DNA from: Mesorhizobium amorphae
GTDB taxonomy: Bacteria > Pseudomonadota > Alphaproteobacteria > Rhizobiales > Rhizobiaceae
Length of the DNA stretch: 64,000 nucleotides
Direction: 5' to 3'
NCBI RefSeq assembly: GCF_014843845.1
Contig: NZ_JHQS01000056.1
Location: 124,001 to 188,000, forward strand
In this document: positions 49,290 to 56,640 of the stretch, in pieces
How positions within the stretch are numbered: position 1 is the first letter of the stretch
Layout: each line of letters begins with the position of its first letter
Notes under the pieces: generated by a model
What the model was told of the DNA's origin: nothing
Database searches by the model: none
Seen by the model: the letters and a program-made list of their open reading frames with translations, nothing else
Translations under genes and position numbers: made by a program

Positions 49290-50375
49290 TCAGGCGAGCC
49301 GCATTGGAAATCCTTCGAGCTGCGCGCCAATATCGGCAAGCGCCCTCCCGAGGATCAGGCCGACCATATCATGCCTGTCCGGATCGAGCACGTGCAGGCC
49401 TTTCCGGAGCGCATCGCGCCAGCTGTCGCCCCTGTTCCACGCTTCCGCGAACACGAAGGCGAGGTCGTCCTGCCGGCGTGTGGTGTCAAGCGCCTTGACC
49501 AGCAGGCTCGCCTGATGGAGGTCCTTTTCCCGCTTCGCTGCGGCGCTTTGCCGGCGTGAAGCGACGATCAGCTTGTGGACGGCGTAGCGCTCGGGCGAGG
49601 GCACCAGCACGGGCACGCCCGAGCGGTGCAGGAGCACCGTTCTGACGGGGTCGCGGATGAGAAAATCCAGGAACCGCAGAGGCTGCGCGGAGACGCCTCC
49701 CAGCGACGGCATCGGGCTTGCGTGATCCGCATGGTCGTCGCTGCCCCGGTTCGGAGTGAGGAATTCGACCTTGTAGCGGGAAGCGTTCTCGAACTGTGTG
49801 GTCCGTCCGGCATCCGTTCGGTGTGGAACCTCTCGAAATGTCGGATCGATTGCCTTGAGCACCTCAATGACCGGCGGCAGACTGTCGTCCACTTCGGCCG
49901 AGACGGAATGAAATTGAGCGAAGTCTACGTCGCCTGTCTGCAGCGAGGCACCAGGCAGCCGCACGCCGAGATGCCCGGCATAGGTCTGGAAGGCGACTGT
50001 TCCGACCAGAACGGCGCGCAGCCGAAAGAGTCCAGCCTTTTCCAGAGCTTCGACTACGGCGCCGGTGAATGTGTCAGGCGCCGTCAGACCGGCGTCGCGG
50101 ACGAGGGTCGCAACCAGCTTGCGGCGGCTCTTGAGGTCGCTCTTGATCTCCTTGAAGGCGGCGACCCGTTTTGCGATCTCGGGGTCTTCGGCCGGGCCGA
50201 CGTATCGCCTTGTCTTCGTCGGGCGGGTTTCCTCGAAGTACCAGTAGTCGCGGCCCTTTACCGGAACGCGGACGAAGTTGCCCGCCGTCGAGAAATCGGT
50301 CTCGAACGAGGCATCCAGGCTACGCTGCACGAGTTCGGCGTACATCGTGCGATAGGCGAGATCGATCGTTTTCAT
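49290..50375 (-). CDS. GSU2403-family nucleotidyltransferase-fold protein
   Basis: Protein of 361 residues. The nucleotidyltransferase core is in the middle (about 120-165): RAVLVGTVAFQTYAGHLGVRLPG followed by the metal-binding D-x-D of TGDVDFAQF. The N-terminal 110 residues are Lys/Arg-rich and helical, the C-terminal 110 residues are helical. This is the layout of the GSU2403 family, related in fold to AbiEii/MenT-type toxin nucleotidyltransferases. It stands alone: no antitoxin gene is next to it. Two 30-bp dyads lie just upstream of ATG 50375 and should control it. The substrate (tRNA, protein or nucleotide) is unknown. Confidence 0.75.
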   Translation of the reverse strand: MKTIDLAYRTMYAELVQRSLDASFETDFSTAGNFVRVPVKGRDYWYFEETRPTKTRRYVGPAEDPEIAKRVAAFKEIKSDLKSRRKLVATLVRDAGLTAPDTFTGAVVEALEKAGLFRLRAVLVGTVAFQTYAGHLGVRLPGASLQTGDVDFAQFHSVSAEVDDSLPPVIEVLKAIDPTFREVPHRTDAGRTTQFENASRYKVEFLTPNRGSDDHADHASPMPSLGGVSAQPLRFLDFLIRDPVRTVLLHRSGVPVLVPSPERYAVHKLIVASRRQSAAAKREKDLHQASLLVKALDTTRRQDDLAFVFAEAWNRGDSWRDALRKGLHVLDPDRHDMVGLILGRALADIGAQLEGFPMRLA

Positions 50376-50402
50376 GGCTAGCACTCCGATCATGCGCCTT
50401 CC

Positions 50403-50491
50403 GTTATAAGAATTTGTCAGTTTTCTTATAACTGCGCGCTATCCAGCTGAATTTCAAGAGTGTTATAAGAAAATGGTGAAAATCTTATAAC
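50403..50491 (-). promoter_or_regulatory. Two 30-bp inverted repeats ahead of the nucleotidyltransferase gene
   Basis: GTTATAAGAA-N10-TTCTTATAAC at 50403-50432 and GTTATAAGA-N12-TCTTATAAC at 50462-50491 are nearly perfect dyads, 59 bp start to start. They lie 28-116 bases upstream of the nucleotidyltransferase ATG in an A/T-rich pocket. They look like operators for a dimeric regulator, possibly encoded elsewhere. They also precede the TPP riboswitch on the other strand. Confidence 0.75.
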
Positions 50492-50606
50492 GCGGAGCGT
50501 TGAAACGGCCGATCTCCCCCAAGCGGGAGACTGTCACACACATTCGCGTCACGCCTCAACAAACCCTCTTCCCCAATTCGCCGAACAGTGCTTTAACCCC
50601 GGCATC

Positions 50607-50697
50607 CACAGGGGTGCTCCGTACGGTCGGGGCTGAGACGGGGGCGGCAAGCCCACAGACCCTAAAAGCTGATCTGGGTAATACCAGCGGAGCGAGG
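50607..50697 (+). ncRNA. TPP riboswitch (THI element)
   Basis: The thiamine-pyrophosphate aptamer core is readable: CAGGGGTGCT at about 50609, GGCTGAGACG at 50631-50640, GACCC near 50658 and the second conserved box CTGATCTGGGTAATACCAGC at about 50669-50688. It lies directly ahead of ykoF and, via the overlapping 3' region and ribosome-binding site, should switch off the salvage operon when TPP is plentiful. Confidence 0.93.
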
Positions 50698-50703
50698 CGG
50701 GCT

Positions 50704-51312
50704 ATGTTTTCTGGCGCACAGATTTCCCTCTATCCCATGGCCGATGATTTCGTCGGCGTCATCCTTGGCGCGCTTGGCGCGCTCGATCCGTATCGCGATC
50801 GGCTGAGGATCGAGACCGACGACATCTCGACCTTGCTGGTCGGGCCGCCCGAAGTGCTGTTCCCGGCGATGCGCGACCTGTTCGTGGCGGCTTCCGCCAG
50901 CGGCAGGCACTGCGTGCTGTCAGCGGCGATCTCGCGCGGCTGCCCGGGCGAGCCCGACGATCCGATCTGCCGCTCCGACGAAATCGGCGGCCCCGTCATT
51001 CCGCTCGACGAGCGCAAGGTTGCCGCCATCCGCGCCGTGCAGGCCACCGCCGTGACCGGTCAGGCGACGGCGGCGCAATTCTCGCTCTATGTGATGGGCA
51101 CTGGCGACCACATGGACGAGATCTATGGCTGCATCGACTTCCTCAAACAGTCCGGCGTCTACGAGCGCTCCAAGCATTTCTGCACCAAATTGCGCGGCGA
51201 TGCCGGTGCCATCTTCGCCACGCTGAACGAAGCATTCTGCCGCTTCGGGCCGGGCGCCGGCCACGTAACCCTCGACGTCACCGTGTCGGCCAACAGCCCG
51301 TCCGCTGTCTGA
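50704..51312 (+). CDS. ykoF: YkoF-family thiamine/pyrimidine-binding protein
   Basis: Cytosolic protein of 202 residues with two ferredoxin-like YKOF halves (about 3-85 and 115-195). Start motifs are FSGAQISLYPMADDFVGVIL in the first half and TAAQFSLYVMGTGDHMDEIY in the second. YkoF binds thiamine or its hydroxymethylpyrimidine (HMP) part and is encoded with HMP transporters under TPP control. The riboswitch immediately upstream confirms thiamine control. ATG 50704 is chosen because it follows the aptamer; an in-frame ORF extending to 50500 would run through the riboswitch. Confidence 0.87.
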   Translation: MFSGAQISLYPMADDFVGVILGALGALDPYRDRLRIETDDISTLLVGPPEVLFPAMRDLFVAASASGRHCVLSAAISRGCPGEPDDPICRSDEIGGPVIPLDERKVAAIRAVQATAVTGQATAAQFSLYVMGTGDHMDEIYGCIDFLKQSGVYERSKHFCTKLRGDAGAIFATLNEAFCRFGPGAGHVTLDVTVSANSPSAV

Positions 51313-51345
51313 GCCATAGCGCTCGCCGCCGTCGAGGATATTTCC

Positions 51346-52200
51346 GTGGCTGTTCCGTCCGTCCCGTTGTCTGGAGGAGATACCTCTGGCCCTTCCCCAC
51401 GAGGGGGGAGATCAGCTGTCTCGTCGGCCATCGCCAGGGCCGCACCCGCTGCCGTCTCGGTCGGGCTGCTGTTCGCTGCGTGGGAGCTCTATGCCCGCTA
51501 TGGCGGCGTTAGGCCGACGGTGTTGCCGGCGCCCTCGCGCGTCTTCGGACAGGCGTGGGAGAATCGCGAGGCGCTGATGGACAATGCCATCCCGACCATC
51601 CGCGCCACTCTTGCCGGCTTTGCCTGCTCGCTCTCCGCCGCCTTCCTTTTCTCGGCGCTGGTCGATTTCTGGCCGTCATTGCGCCGCGCGCTGTTTCCGC
51701 TGCTGATCGCCAGCCAGACCTTGCCGCTGGTGGCGATCGCGCCACTGGTCGTGCTGTGGTTCGGCTTCGGCCTGCTGCCGAAAATCCTGCTCGTGGCACT
51801 GGTCACCTTCTTTCCGATGATGGTGGCGCTGGTCGAGGGTTTTGAGGCGACCGAGAAGGAGATCGGCCAGATGCTCCGCGCCATGGGGGCAGGGCGCTGG
51901 CGTGTCTTCTGGCTGGCGCGGCTGCCTTCGGCGCTGCCCTATTTCTTCGCCGGCTTGAGGATATCGATCACCTATGCCGTCGTCGGCGCGATCTTCGCCG
52001 AATATGCGGGCGCGGCGAAGGGGCTGGGCATCTACATGCTCAACGCCAAGAACAATTTCCGCCCCGACCTGGTGCTCGCCGCGGTCGGCGTGAGTGCGGC
52101 GCTGACGCTGGTGCTGTTCGGCCTGACGGTGCTCTTCCAGCGCCTCGCCATGCCTTGGGAGCGGGCGGCTGCAGGGCGTGGCAGCGAGGGGCGGCAATGA
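51346..52200 (+). CDS. thiX: HMP/thiamine-precursor ABC transporter permease
   Basis: Inner-membrane permease of 284 residues with about six helices and the EAA-type loop (ATEKEIGQMLRAMGAGRWRVFWLARLPSALP) of the NitT/TauT/ThiX class. It imports a thiamine pyrimidine precursor with ThiZ and ThiY. The start is GTG 51346, with GAGGA about eight bases upstream. Residues about 14-27 (SGPSPRGGRSAVSS) are encoded by an in-frame copy of the dispersed palindromic repeat, an unusual N-terminal insertion. The stop overlaps the ATPase start by four bases (ATGA). Confidence 0.83.
   Translation: MAVPSVPLSGGDTSGPSPRGGRSAVSSAIARAAPAAVSVGLLFAAWELYARYGGVRPTVLPAPSRVFGQAWENREALMDNAIPTIRATLAGFACSLSAAFLFSALVDFWPSLRRALFPLLIASQTLPLVAIAPLVVLWFGFGLLPKILLVALVTFFPMMVALVEGFEATEKEIGQMLRAMGAGRWRVFWLARLPSALPYFFAGLRISITYAVVGAIFAEYAGAAKGLGIYMLNAKNNFRPDLVLAAVGVSAALTLVLFGLTVLFQRLAMPWERAAAGRGSEGRQ
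51389..51421. repeat. Palindromic repeat inside the permease coding sequence (copy E)
   Basis: CCCTTCCCCACGAGGGGGGAG plus ATCAGCTGTCTCG matches the hairpin and flank of the copy at 53994-54030 read in reverse (GAGATCAGC...CTCG). It is translated as part of the ThiX N-terminus without breaking the frame. Confidence 0.6.
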
Positions 52201-52979
52201 CCCGGCTGGAGCTGCGCCAGGTGCGAAAATGCTTTGGTCCGCGCGAGGTTCTGGCCGGCATTTCGCTCAATGTCGCGGCCGGCGAATTCGTCTCCATCCT
52301 CGGTCCGTCCGGCGCCGGCAAGTCGACGCTGTTCCAGCTGCTGACCGGCGCGGAGAGAGGCGAGGGCGAGATGCTGTTCGACGGCGCGCCGCTCGACGAC
52401 CATGGCAGCCGCTTCGCCTTCATGCCGCAGCGCGACGCGCTGATGCCATGGCGGCGCATCCTCGACAATGCGACGCTGGGGCTGGAGGTGCAGGGCGTGC
52501 CGCGCCGGGCGGCGCGCGAGCGCGTCGCGCCGCTCTTTGCCGAGTTCGGCCTTGCCGGCTTCGAGCGCGCCTGGCCGGCCGAGCTTTCCGGCGGCATGCG
52601 CCAGCGCGCCGCCTTGCTGCGCACCGTGGTGCAGCAGCGCGACATGCTGTTGCTCGACGAACCGTTCGGCGCGCTCGATGCGCTGACCCGCGCGGCCATG
52701 CAGCGCTGGCTGGAAGCCATGTGGCGGCGCCACCACTGGACGGCGCTGCTGATCACCCACGACGTGCGCGAAGCCGTGCTTTTGTCCGACCGCATCTATG
52801 TGTTTTCCGCGCGCCCGGCCCGCATCGTCAGCGAGATCAAGGTGCCGCTGCCGCGCCCGCGCACTGCCGACGCCAGCGTGGCGCGCGAGGCGGCTGGGCT
52901 CGAGGCCGGCATTCTCGACACGCTGCTCGGCGCCACCGATCCGCAACTCTCAGCCCAAAGACCGTCCCCAAGGAGATGA
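52197..52979 (+). CDS. thiZ: HMP/thiamine-precursor ABC transporter ATPase
   Basis: ATP-binding subunit of 260 residues. Walker A is GPSGAGKST (about 38-46), Q-loop FMPQRDALMPWR, signature LSGGMRQRAALLRT and Walker B MLLLDEPFGALD, with the H-loop ITHDVREAV. It is of the NitT/TauT-like ATPase class used by ThiXYZ systems. It overlaps the permease stop by ATGA and is followed by the binding protein after two bases. The TPP riboswitch upstream of ykoF should control all four genes. Confidence 0.87.
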   Translation: MTRLELRQVRKCFGPREVLAGISLNVAAGEFVSILGPSGAGKSTLFQLLTGAERGEGEMLFDGAPLDDHGSRFAFMPQRDALMPWRRILDNATLGLEVQGVPRRAARERVAPLFAEFGLAGFERAWPAELSGGMRQRAALLRTVVQQRDMLLLDEPFGALDALTRAAMQRWLEAMWRRHHWTALLITHDVREAVLLSDRIYVFSARPARIVSEIKVPLPRPRTADASVAREAAGLEAGILDTLLGATDPQLSAQRPSPRR

Positions 52980-52981
52980 CC

Positions 52982-53989
52982 ATGACTGATCTGACACGCC
53001 GCCAAGCGCTGCTGCTGACGCTCGCTGCCGGTCTGCCGTTCCCCGCCCGGACTTTCGCCGCTGGACAGAAGGTCACCGTCGCGCTCGACTGGACCGTCAA
53101 CACCAACCACATCGGTTTGTTTGTCGCCCGCGACAAAGGCTTTTACGCCGAAGCCGGCCTCGAGGTCGAAATCCTGCCCTACAACGACACCGGCGCGGGC
53201 ACGCTGGTCGCCAACCGCGTCGCCGATTTCGGTATCAACGGAACCATCAGCCTGTTCACCCAGAAGACCGCCGGCGCCGACCTCAGGGCCGTCTATGCCG
53301 TGGTGCAAACCGAGACCGGCCGCGTCGTGTTCAACGCCGACCGTAGCGCGATCAAGAGCCCGAAGGATCTCGACGGCCTGACCTATGGCGGCTTCGGCAG
53401 TGCCTGGGAGAACGCACTGATCTCGACCATCATCCGCCATGATGGCGGCAAGGGCAATTTCGAGACGGTGACATTAGGCACCTCGGCCTATGAGGCGCTG
53501 GCCAACGGCGCGGTCGATTTCACCCTGGAGGTCTCGACCTGGGAAGGCGTCGAGGCCGAGCTCAAGGGCATCAGGCAGCGCAGCTTCCGCTACGCCGACT
53601 ACGGCGTGCCCGACGAGCACACCACCTTCATCGCCTCCAGCGACGCCTTTCTCGCAGCCAACCCGAAAGCGGCCGCCGCCTTCGTCCAGGCGACACGGCG
53701 CGGCTACGAGTTCGCCGTCGACCACGCGCAAGAGGCGGGCGACCTGCTGATTGCGGCCAACAAGGACGCGCTCACCAATCCGGCCCTGATCCACGCCTCG
53801 CTGAAGGCGCTGAACGACGGCCATTTCCTGAGGAGCGAAGCCGGCGCCATCGGCACCATCGACAAGGCCAAGATCGACGCGATGGGCAACTACCTCTTCA
53901 CCGCCGGCATCCTGCGCGACGGCGACGGCAAGGCGCTGGAGAGGCGCCCGGATTTCGAAGATTATTTCAGCAATGAATATTTCGGGTAG
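52982..53989 (+). CDS. thiY: HMP/formylaminopyrimidine-binding protein (NMT1/THI5-like)
   Basis: Periplasmic binding protein of 335 residues. A twin-arginine-like signal (LTRRQALLLTLAAGLPF, cleavage near FAA-G) precedes the NMT1/THI5-like fold. Typical elements are KVTVALDWTVNTNHIGLFVARDKGFYAEAGL, INGTISLFTQK and a FGSAWENALI loop. ThiY proteins bind formylaminopyrimidine or HMP for thiamine salvage. ATG 52982 is preferred, six bases after AGGAG; ATG 52976 also lies in frame. It is the last gene of the riboswitch operon, with a hairpin repeat directly after it. Confidence 0.87.
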   Translation: MTDLTRRQALLLTLAAGLPFPARTFAAGQKVTVALDWTVNTNHIGLFVARDKGFYAEAGLEVEILPYNDTGAGTLVANRVADFGINGTISLFTQKTAGADLRAVYAVVQTETGRVVFNADRSAIKSPKDLDGLTYGGFGSAWENALISTIIRHDGGKGNFETVTLGTSAYEALANGAVDFTLEVSTWEGVEAELKGIRQRSFRYADYGVPDEHTTFIASSDAFLAANPKAAAAFVQATRRGYEFAVDHAQEAGDLLIAANKDALTNPALIHASLKALNDGHFLRSEAGAIGTIDKAKIDAMGNYLFTAGILRDGDGKALERRPDFEDYFSNEYFG

Positions 53990-53993
53990 GGAC

Positions 53994-54030
53994 GTCGAGC
54001 TGCTGATCTCCCTCGAGGGGGAGACTACCC
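53994..54030. repeat. Palindromic intergenic repeat (copy F), likely terminator
   Basis: GATCTCCCTCGAGGGGGAGACTA forms a 7-bp hairpin in the 42-base gap between the convergent thiY and repressor genes, with flanks matching copy E. It probably terminates both. Confidence 0.6.
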
Positions 54031-54031
54031 C

Positions 54032-54682
54032 TCACATATCGATCATCGACCGCTTCACGCGCCCGATGATGGTGATCGCGCCTTCCAGTTCCGGCGGCGG
54101 GATTTCCATGTAGGAGGCCGGCTGGAACGGCGGCTTGTCGTTCGGGCGGTAGCGCTTGTAGGTGGCGCGGCCGGTTTCGTCGGAGATCACATAGCAGCCA
54201 TTGGTCACCAGCCGCTTGTCGCGCAGATTGACGAAGATGATCGAATCCGGCGGCGAGATCTTGTTCATCGACGGGCCGTCGACGCGCAGCGCGATCCATT
54301 CGCCCTGCTCGAGATCGGCGGCGGGAATGGTCGGATAGTCCGACAGGTTGACGACGCTGTCCTGGCTGCCGAGTTCGCCGGCGCTGATCCACGAGACGAT
54401 CGGCACGTCGACGGTAAGCGGCGAGGGCATCAGCGCGGCCGAACCGGCCTCGTGGAAGCCGCCGCTTCCCGCGGGATTGCCGTCGAACAACAGCCAGCCG
54501 GGATCAACGCCGAACAGGCGGCCATATTTTTCCGCCGCCTGGCGCGACAGTGGCCGGTTGCCGTTCTCGTGGCTGATCAGCGTGTTCTTGTTGATGTCGC
54601 CCAGGGCGCGTGCGGCATCGCTAGGCGAGGCATAGCCCGCCTCGGCCCGCGCCTGCTGCAATCTGTGTCGAGGATCCATCAT
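54032..54682 (-). CDS. XRE/S24 repressor (CI/LexA-like, self-cleaving type)
   Basis: Repressor of 216 residues. The N-terminal XRE-type helix-turn-helix (about 5-60) contains ASPSDAARALGDINKNTLISHENG. The C-terminal S24 peptidase domain (about 95-210) has the Ala-Gly scissile pair in WISAGELGS, the nucleophile Ser in RVDGPSMNKI and the general-base Lys in ATYKRYRP. All elements needed for RecA-stimulated autocleavage are present, so it may be a prophage-type repressor answering DNA damage. ATG 54682 or 54679 starts it. The divergent small ORFs at 54763 and beyond share its operator region. Confidence 0.85.
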   Translation of the reverse strand: MMDPRHRLQQARAEAGYASPSDAARALGDINKNTLISHENGNRPLSRQAAEKYGRLFGVDPGWLLFDGNPAGSGGFHEAGSAALMPSPLTVDVPIVSWISAGELGSQDSVVNLSDYPTIPAADLEQGEWIALRVDGPSMNKISPPDSIIFVNLRDKRLVTNGCYVISDETGRATYKRYRPNDKPPFQPASYMEIPPPELEGAITIIGRVKRSMIDM

Positions 54683-54754
54683 CGTACAAAATGCCTGAAA
54701 TTTATCGTCCAATATGTACGATTTTGCTTGCGACTCTTTCGTACATATCGTACG
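54681..54754. promoter_or_regulatory. Operator region with TCGTAC boxes
   Basis: ATCGTACA at 54681-54688 and its exact inverse TGTACGAT at 54715-54722 frame a dyad. TCGTACA at 54739-54745 and TCGTACG at 54748-54754 form a direct pair. They lie between the repressor start and the divergent small ORF, as in a phage repressor switch. Confidence 0.6.
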
Positions 54755-54762
54755 CTTAGCGC

Positions 54763-54864
54763 ATGATCGAGCATCCCGCAAGCATTTCCGTACTGCCCAC
54801 GAGCATCTCAGGGCCAATTGACCGCTGGCCCGCCACCGATACCGCGCAAGGGGAGGCGGCATGA
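54763..54864 (+). CDS. 33-residue ORF coupled to the next gene
   Basis: Not recognised. ATG 54763 begins nine bases after the last operator box and encodes a 33-residue, soluble peptide (MIEHPASISVLPTSISGPID...). Its stop overlaps the ATG of the next ORF (ATGA at 54861-54864), so it may serve for translational coupling. No clear ribosome-binding site is seen; very short leader or leaderless translation is possible. Confidence 0.42.
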   Translation: MIEHPASISVLPTSISGPIDRWPATDTAQGEAA

Positions 54865-55199
54865 TCCTGCGCCTGTCCACCCATTTCGAATCGTCCGGGC
54901 TGTCCTCCTCCCCGGCCCGGACGAAGACCGGGGCTTTTGCCCCGGATCCGGCCCACCTGCGGTTACCGCAGGCCGCCGGATCGGCCGGAACCGTTCCTCC
55001 CCCGGTTCCGGCCCCCTTTTCGCGCCAACTCGCTGGTCCGCCAGGGACTGGCGAACTGGCCGCCACCTCCTGCATCCGCACCGAGGACGGCACCGTCATC
55101 CTGTTCGACAGGCTGACGGGCCGGGCGGTGTTCGGCCTGACGCGCGTGGCCGCCGAGGCCGCGCTTCGCCGCCTGAATGGGGCGGTGAGCCCCGCCTGA
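54861..55199 (+). CDS. Hypothetical protein, 112 residues
   Basis: Not recognised. The first 60 residues are Pro/Ser/Ala-rich and look disordered. The second half (CIRTEDGTVILFDRLTGRAVFGLTRVAAEAALRRLNG) looks like a small folded alpha-beta unit. GGGGAGG four bases before ATG 54861 and the ATGA overlap with the preceding ORF support translation. First position in a set reading away from the S24 repressor, so a phage-derived or element-derived accessory gene is possible. Confidence 0.5.
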   Translation: MILRLSTHFESSGLSSSPARTKTGAFAPDPAHLRLPQAAGSAGTVPPPVPAPFSRQLAGPPGTGELAATSCIRTEDGTVILFDRLTGRAVFGLTRVAAEAALRRLNGAVSPA

Positions 55200-55277
55200 A
55201 CCAACCCCTTCGAACGATTTCGCAACGGCCTGCGGGCCGAACCCTGGCGCTCGCCCCGGGCGAGGCCTTCGCAACCG

Positions 55278-56081
55278 ATGGATCCCGACATGGCCGCTGC
55301 CTATACCGACACTGAACTCAATGCGATCGCGCTCTGGCTGAAGGATGGCCTGTCGGCCACCAGGATCGCGCTGCGCTTTTCCGCCCTGCGTGGCAGCCCG
55401 GTTTCGCGCAACGCCATCATCGGTATCGTCCATCGCAACGCGGGTCTGCGTGCCATCGGCTTCGCCAGCCCCAGGGGCGGCCGCTCCGGTGGCCGGCCCC
55501 GGAAGAATGCGGCAAGGCCGGCGGGAAGGCGCGCTACGGGACAAGCAAAGCTGTCCGGACAAGCAAGGCAGTCCGGACATTCAGACCAGCCAAGACAGGC
55601 AGGGCCGGCTGGACAGGCGAGGGCTTCCGGGCAGGCTGAGGGGCAGGGCGGTGCTGGTACGCCATTCCCGCCTGCTGGCGTCGTCACTGTCCGCACGCCG
55701 GAAAAGCCAAAACAGGGTAAGCCGAGGAAGCCGGCGCGCGCTCTGCCGCCGGCCTGGCTGTCGCCGCACGGCCTGGCCCGCGACGAGGACAAGCCCGACG
55801 CTCTTCGTTACAAGCTGCCGGCGCCACCGCCACCGCTGCCGCCCGGCCGCCAGCCGCATGTCGCCGCCATGCGCTTCATCGACTGCCTGTTCGGCCGCTG
55901 CCGTGCCCCGCTCGACCTCACGCTTGAGGAAGACCCGGACAAGGACGCGCCTGGCGCCAGGCCGGCGCCGGACATGCTGTGCTGCGGCCTGCGCACCTCG
56001 GCGACGCGCAGCTATTGCAGGCACCATCACGCCCGTTTCCACGGCCGGCGCCGCACTTTGTTGGCGGCGCCGGCGCGATGA
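55278..56081 (+). CDS. GcrA-like protein with long low-complexity insert
   Basis: Protein of 267 residues. Residues 10-55 match the GcrA helix-turn-helix region: YTDTELNAIALWLKDGLSATRIA...SRNAIIGIVHR. The C-terminal part keeps GcrA-like cysteines (CLFGRC...MLCCGLR...YCRHHH), which could bind metal. Between them lies a long Gly/Gln/Ala/Ser-rich and Pro-rich insert (about 75-190) with repeated SGQA-type motifs, absent from classical GcrA of about 170 residues. GcrA activates sigma-70 promoters at GANTC methylation sites; whether this variant does so is unknown. It lies in the repressor module. Confidence 0.7.
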   Translation: MDPDMAAAYTDTELNAIALWLKDGLSATRIALRFSALRGSPVSRNAIIGIVHRNAGLRAIGFASPRGGRSGGRPRKNAARPAGRRATGQAKLSGQARQSGHSDQPRQAGPAGQARASGQAEGQGGAGTPFPPAGVVTVRTPEKPKQGKPRKPARALPPAWLSPHGLARDEDKPDALRYKLPAPPPPLPPGRQPHVAAMRFIDCLFGRCRAPLDLTLEEDPDKDAPGARPAPDMLCCGLRTSATRSYCRHHHARFHGRRRTLLAAPAR

Positions 56082-56098
56082 GCTTGTCTGGTATGCCC

Positions 56099-56386
56099 CT
56101 ATTTCGGCATCCGGCTCTGGACGCTTCTCTCTTCGAACACCATGGCCGGGTCGTCATCGACAACGAGTATCCCGGTCACCCGGGCAAAGCCGGTGAACAC
56201 CTTCAGCGCGTCGTCTGGCGAGATCTGCGCGGCGATGGCGGCGCTGCAGGCATTGAGCGCACTGCGGTAGACGTGCCCGCGCCGGTCGACCGGCCAGCGC
56301 TGCAGGAGGTCGGCGGCGGCGTTGACATCCTCGATGTCCTCGATCTCGCCGTCGAAGCTGACCCTGATCGGACGTCCGGTTCGCAT
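56099..56386 (-). CDS. DUF982-domain protein
   Basis: Protein of 95 residues filled by a DUF982 domain: DVNAAADLLQRWPVDRRGHVYRSALNACSAAIAAQISPDDALKVFTGFARVTGI. It is a paralogue of the gene at 46813-47136, with the same RWP-RG-Y-A-ACxAA pattern. Start ATG 56386 has only a weak upstream G-rich site. It is antiparallel to its neighbours and leaves 17 bases after the GcrA-like gene. Function unknown. Confidence 0.7.
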   Translation of the reverse strand: MRTGRPIRVSFDGEIEDIEDVNAAADLLQRWPVDRRGHVYRSALNACSAAIAAQISPDDALKVFTGFARVTGILVVDDDPAMVFEERSVQSRMPK

Positions 56387-56535
56387 CGTGCCCACGCCGT
56401 TACACCTCGCTGTCGATTTTCTGGCTGTAGCGTCCAACAACGCGCGGCAATGCCGTGCGGTTGCATTGCCTGCCATGTCGCCGCCGCTTTCGCCAATCGC
56501 CGACGTTGCAGAAAAGGTCGCGCGAGTGACGCTGC

Positions 56536-56593
56536 CAGTCTCACCCCTCGTGGGGGAGATGCCCCGGCAGGCAGAGAGGGGCGCGAAGGATCG
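56536..56593. repeat. Palindromic intergenic repeat (copy G)
   Basis: CTCACCCCTCGTGGGGGAG hairpin followed by GGCAGGCAGAGAGGGGCGCGAAGGATCG. Its last 15 bases equal those of copy C at 36.7 kb on the other strand. Lies between the DUF982 gene and the DUF6456-like gene. Confidence 0.65.
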
Positions 56594-56640
56594 CCAACCT
56601 CGCCCTCCATCCCCACAGCCAGCCCACAAGGAACCGACCC

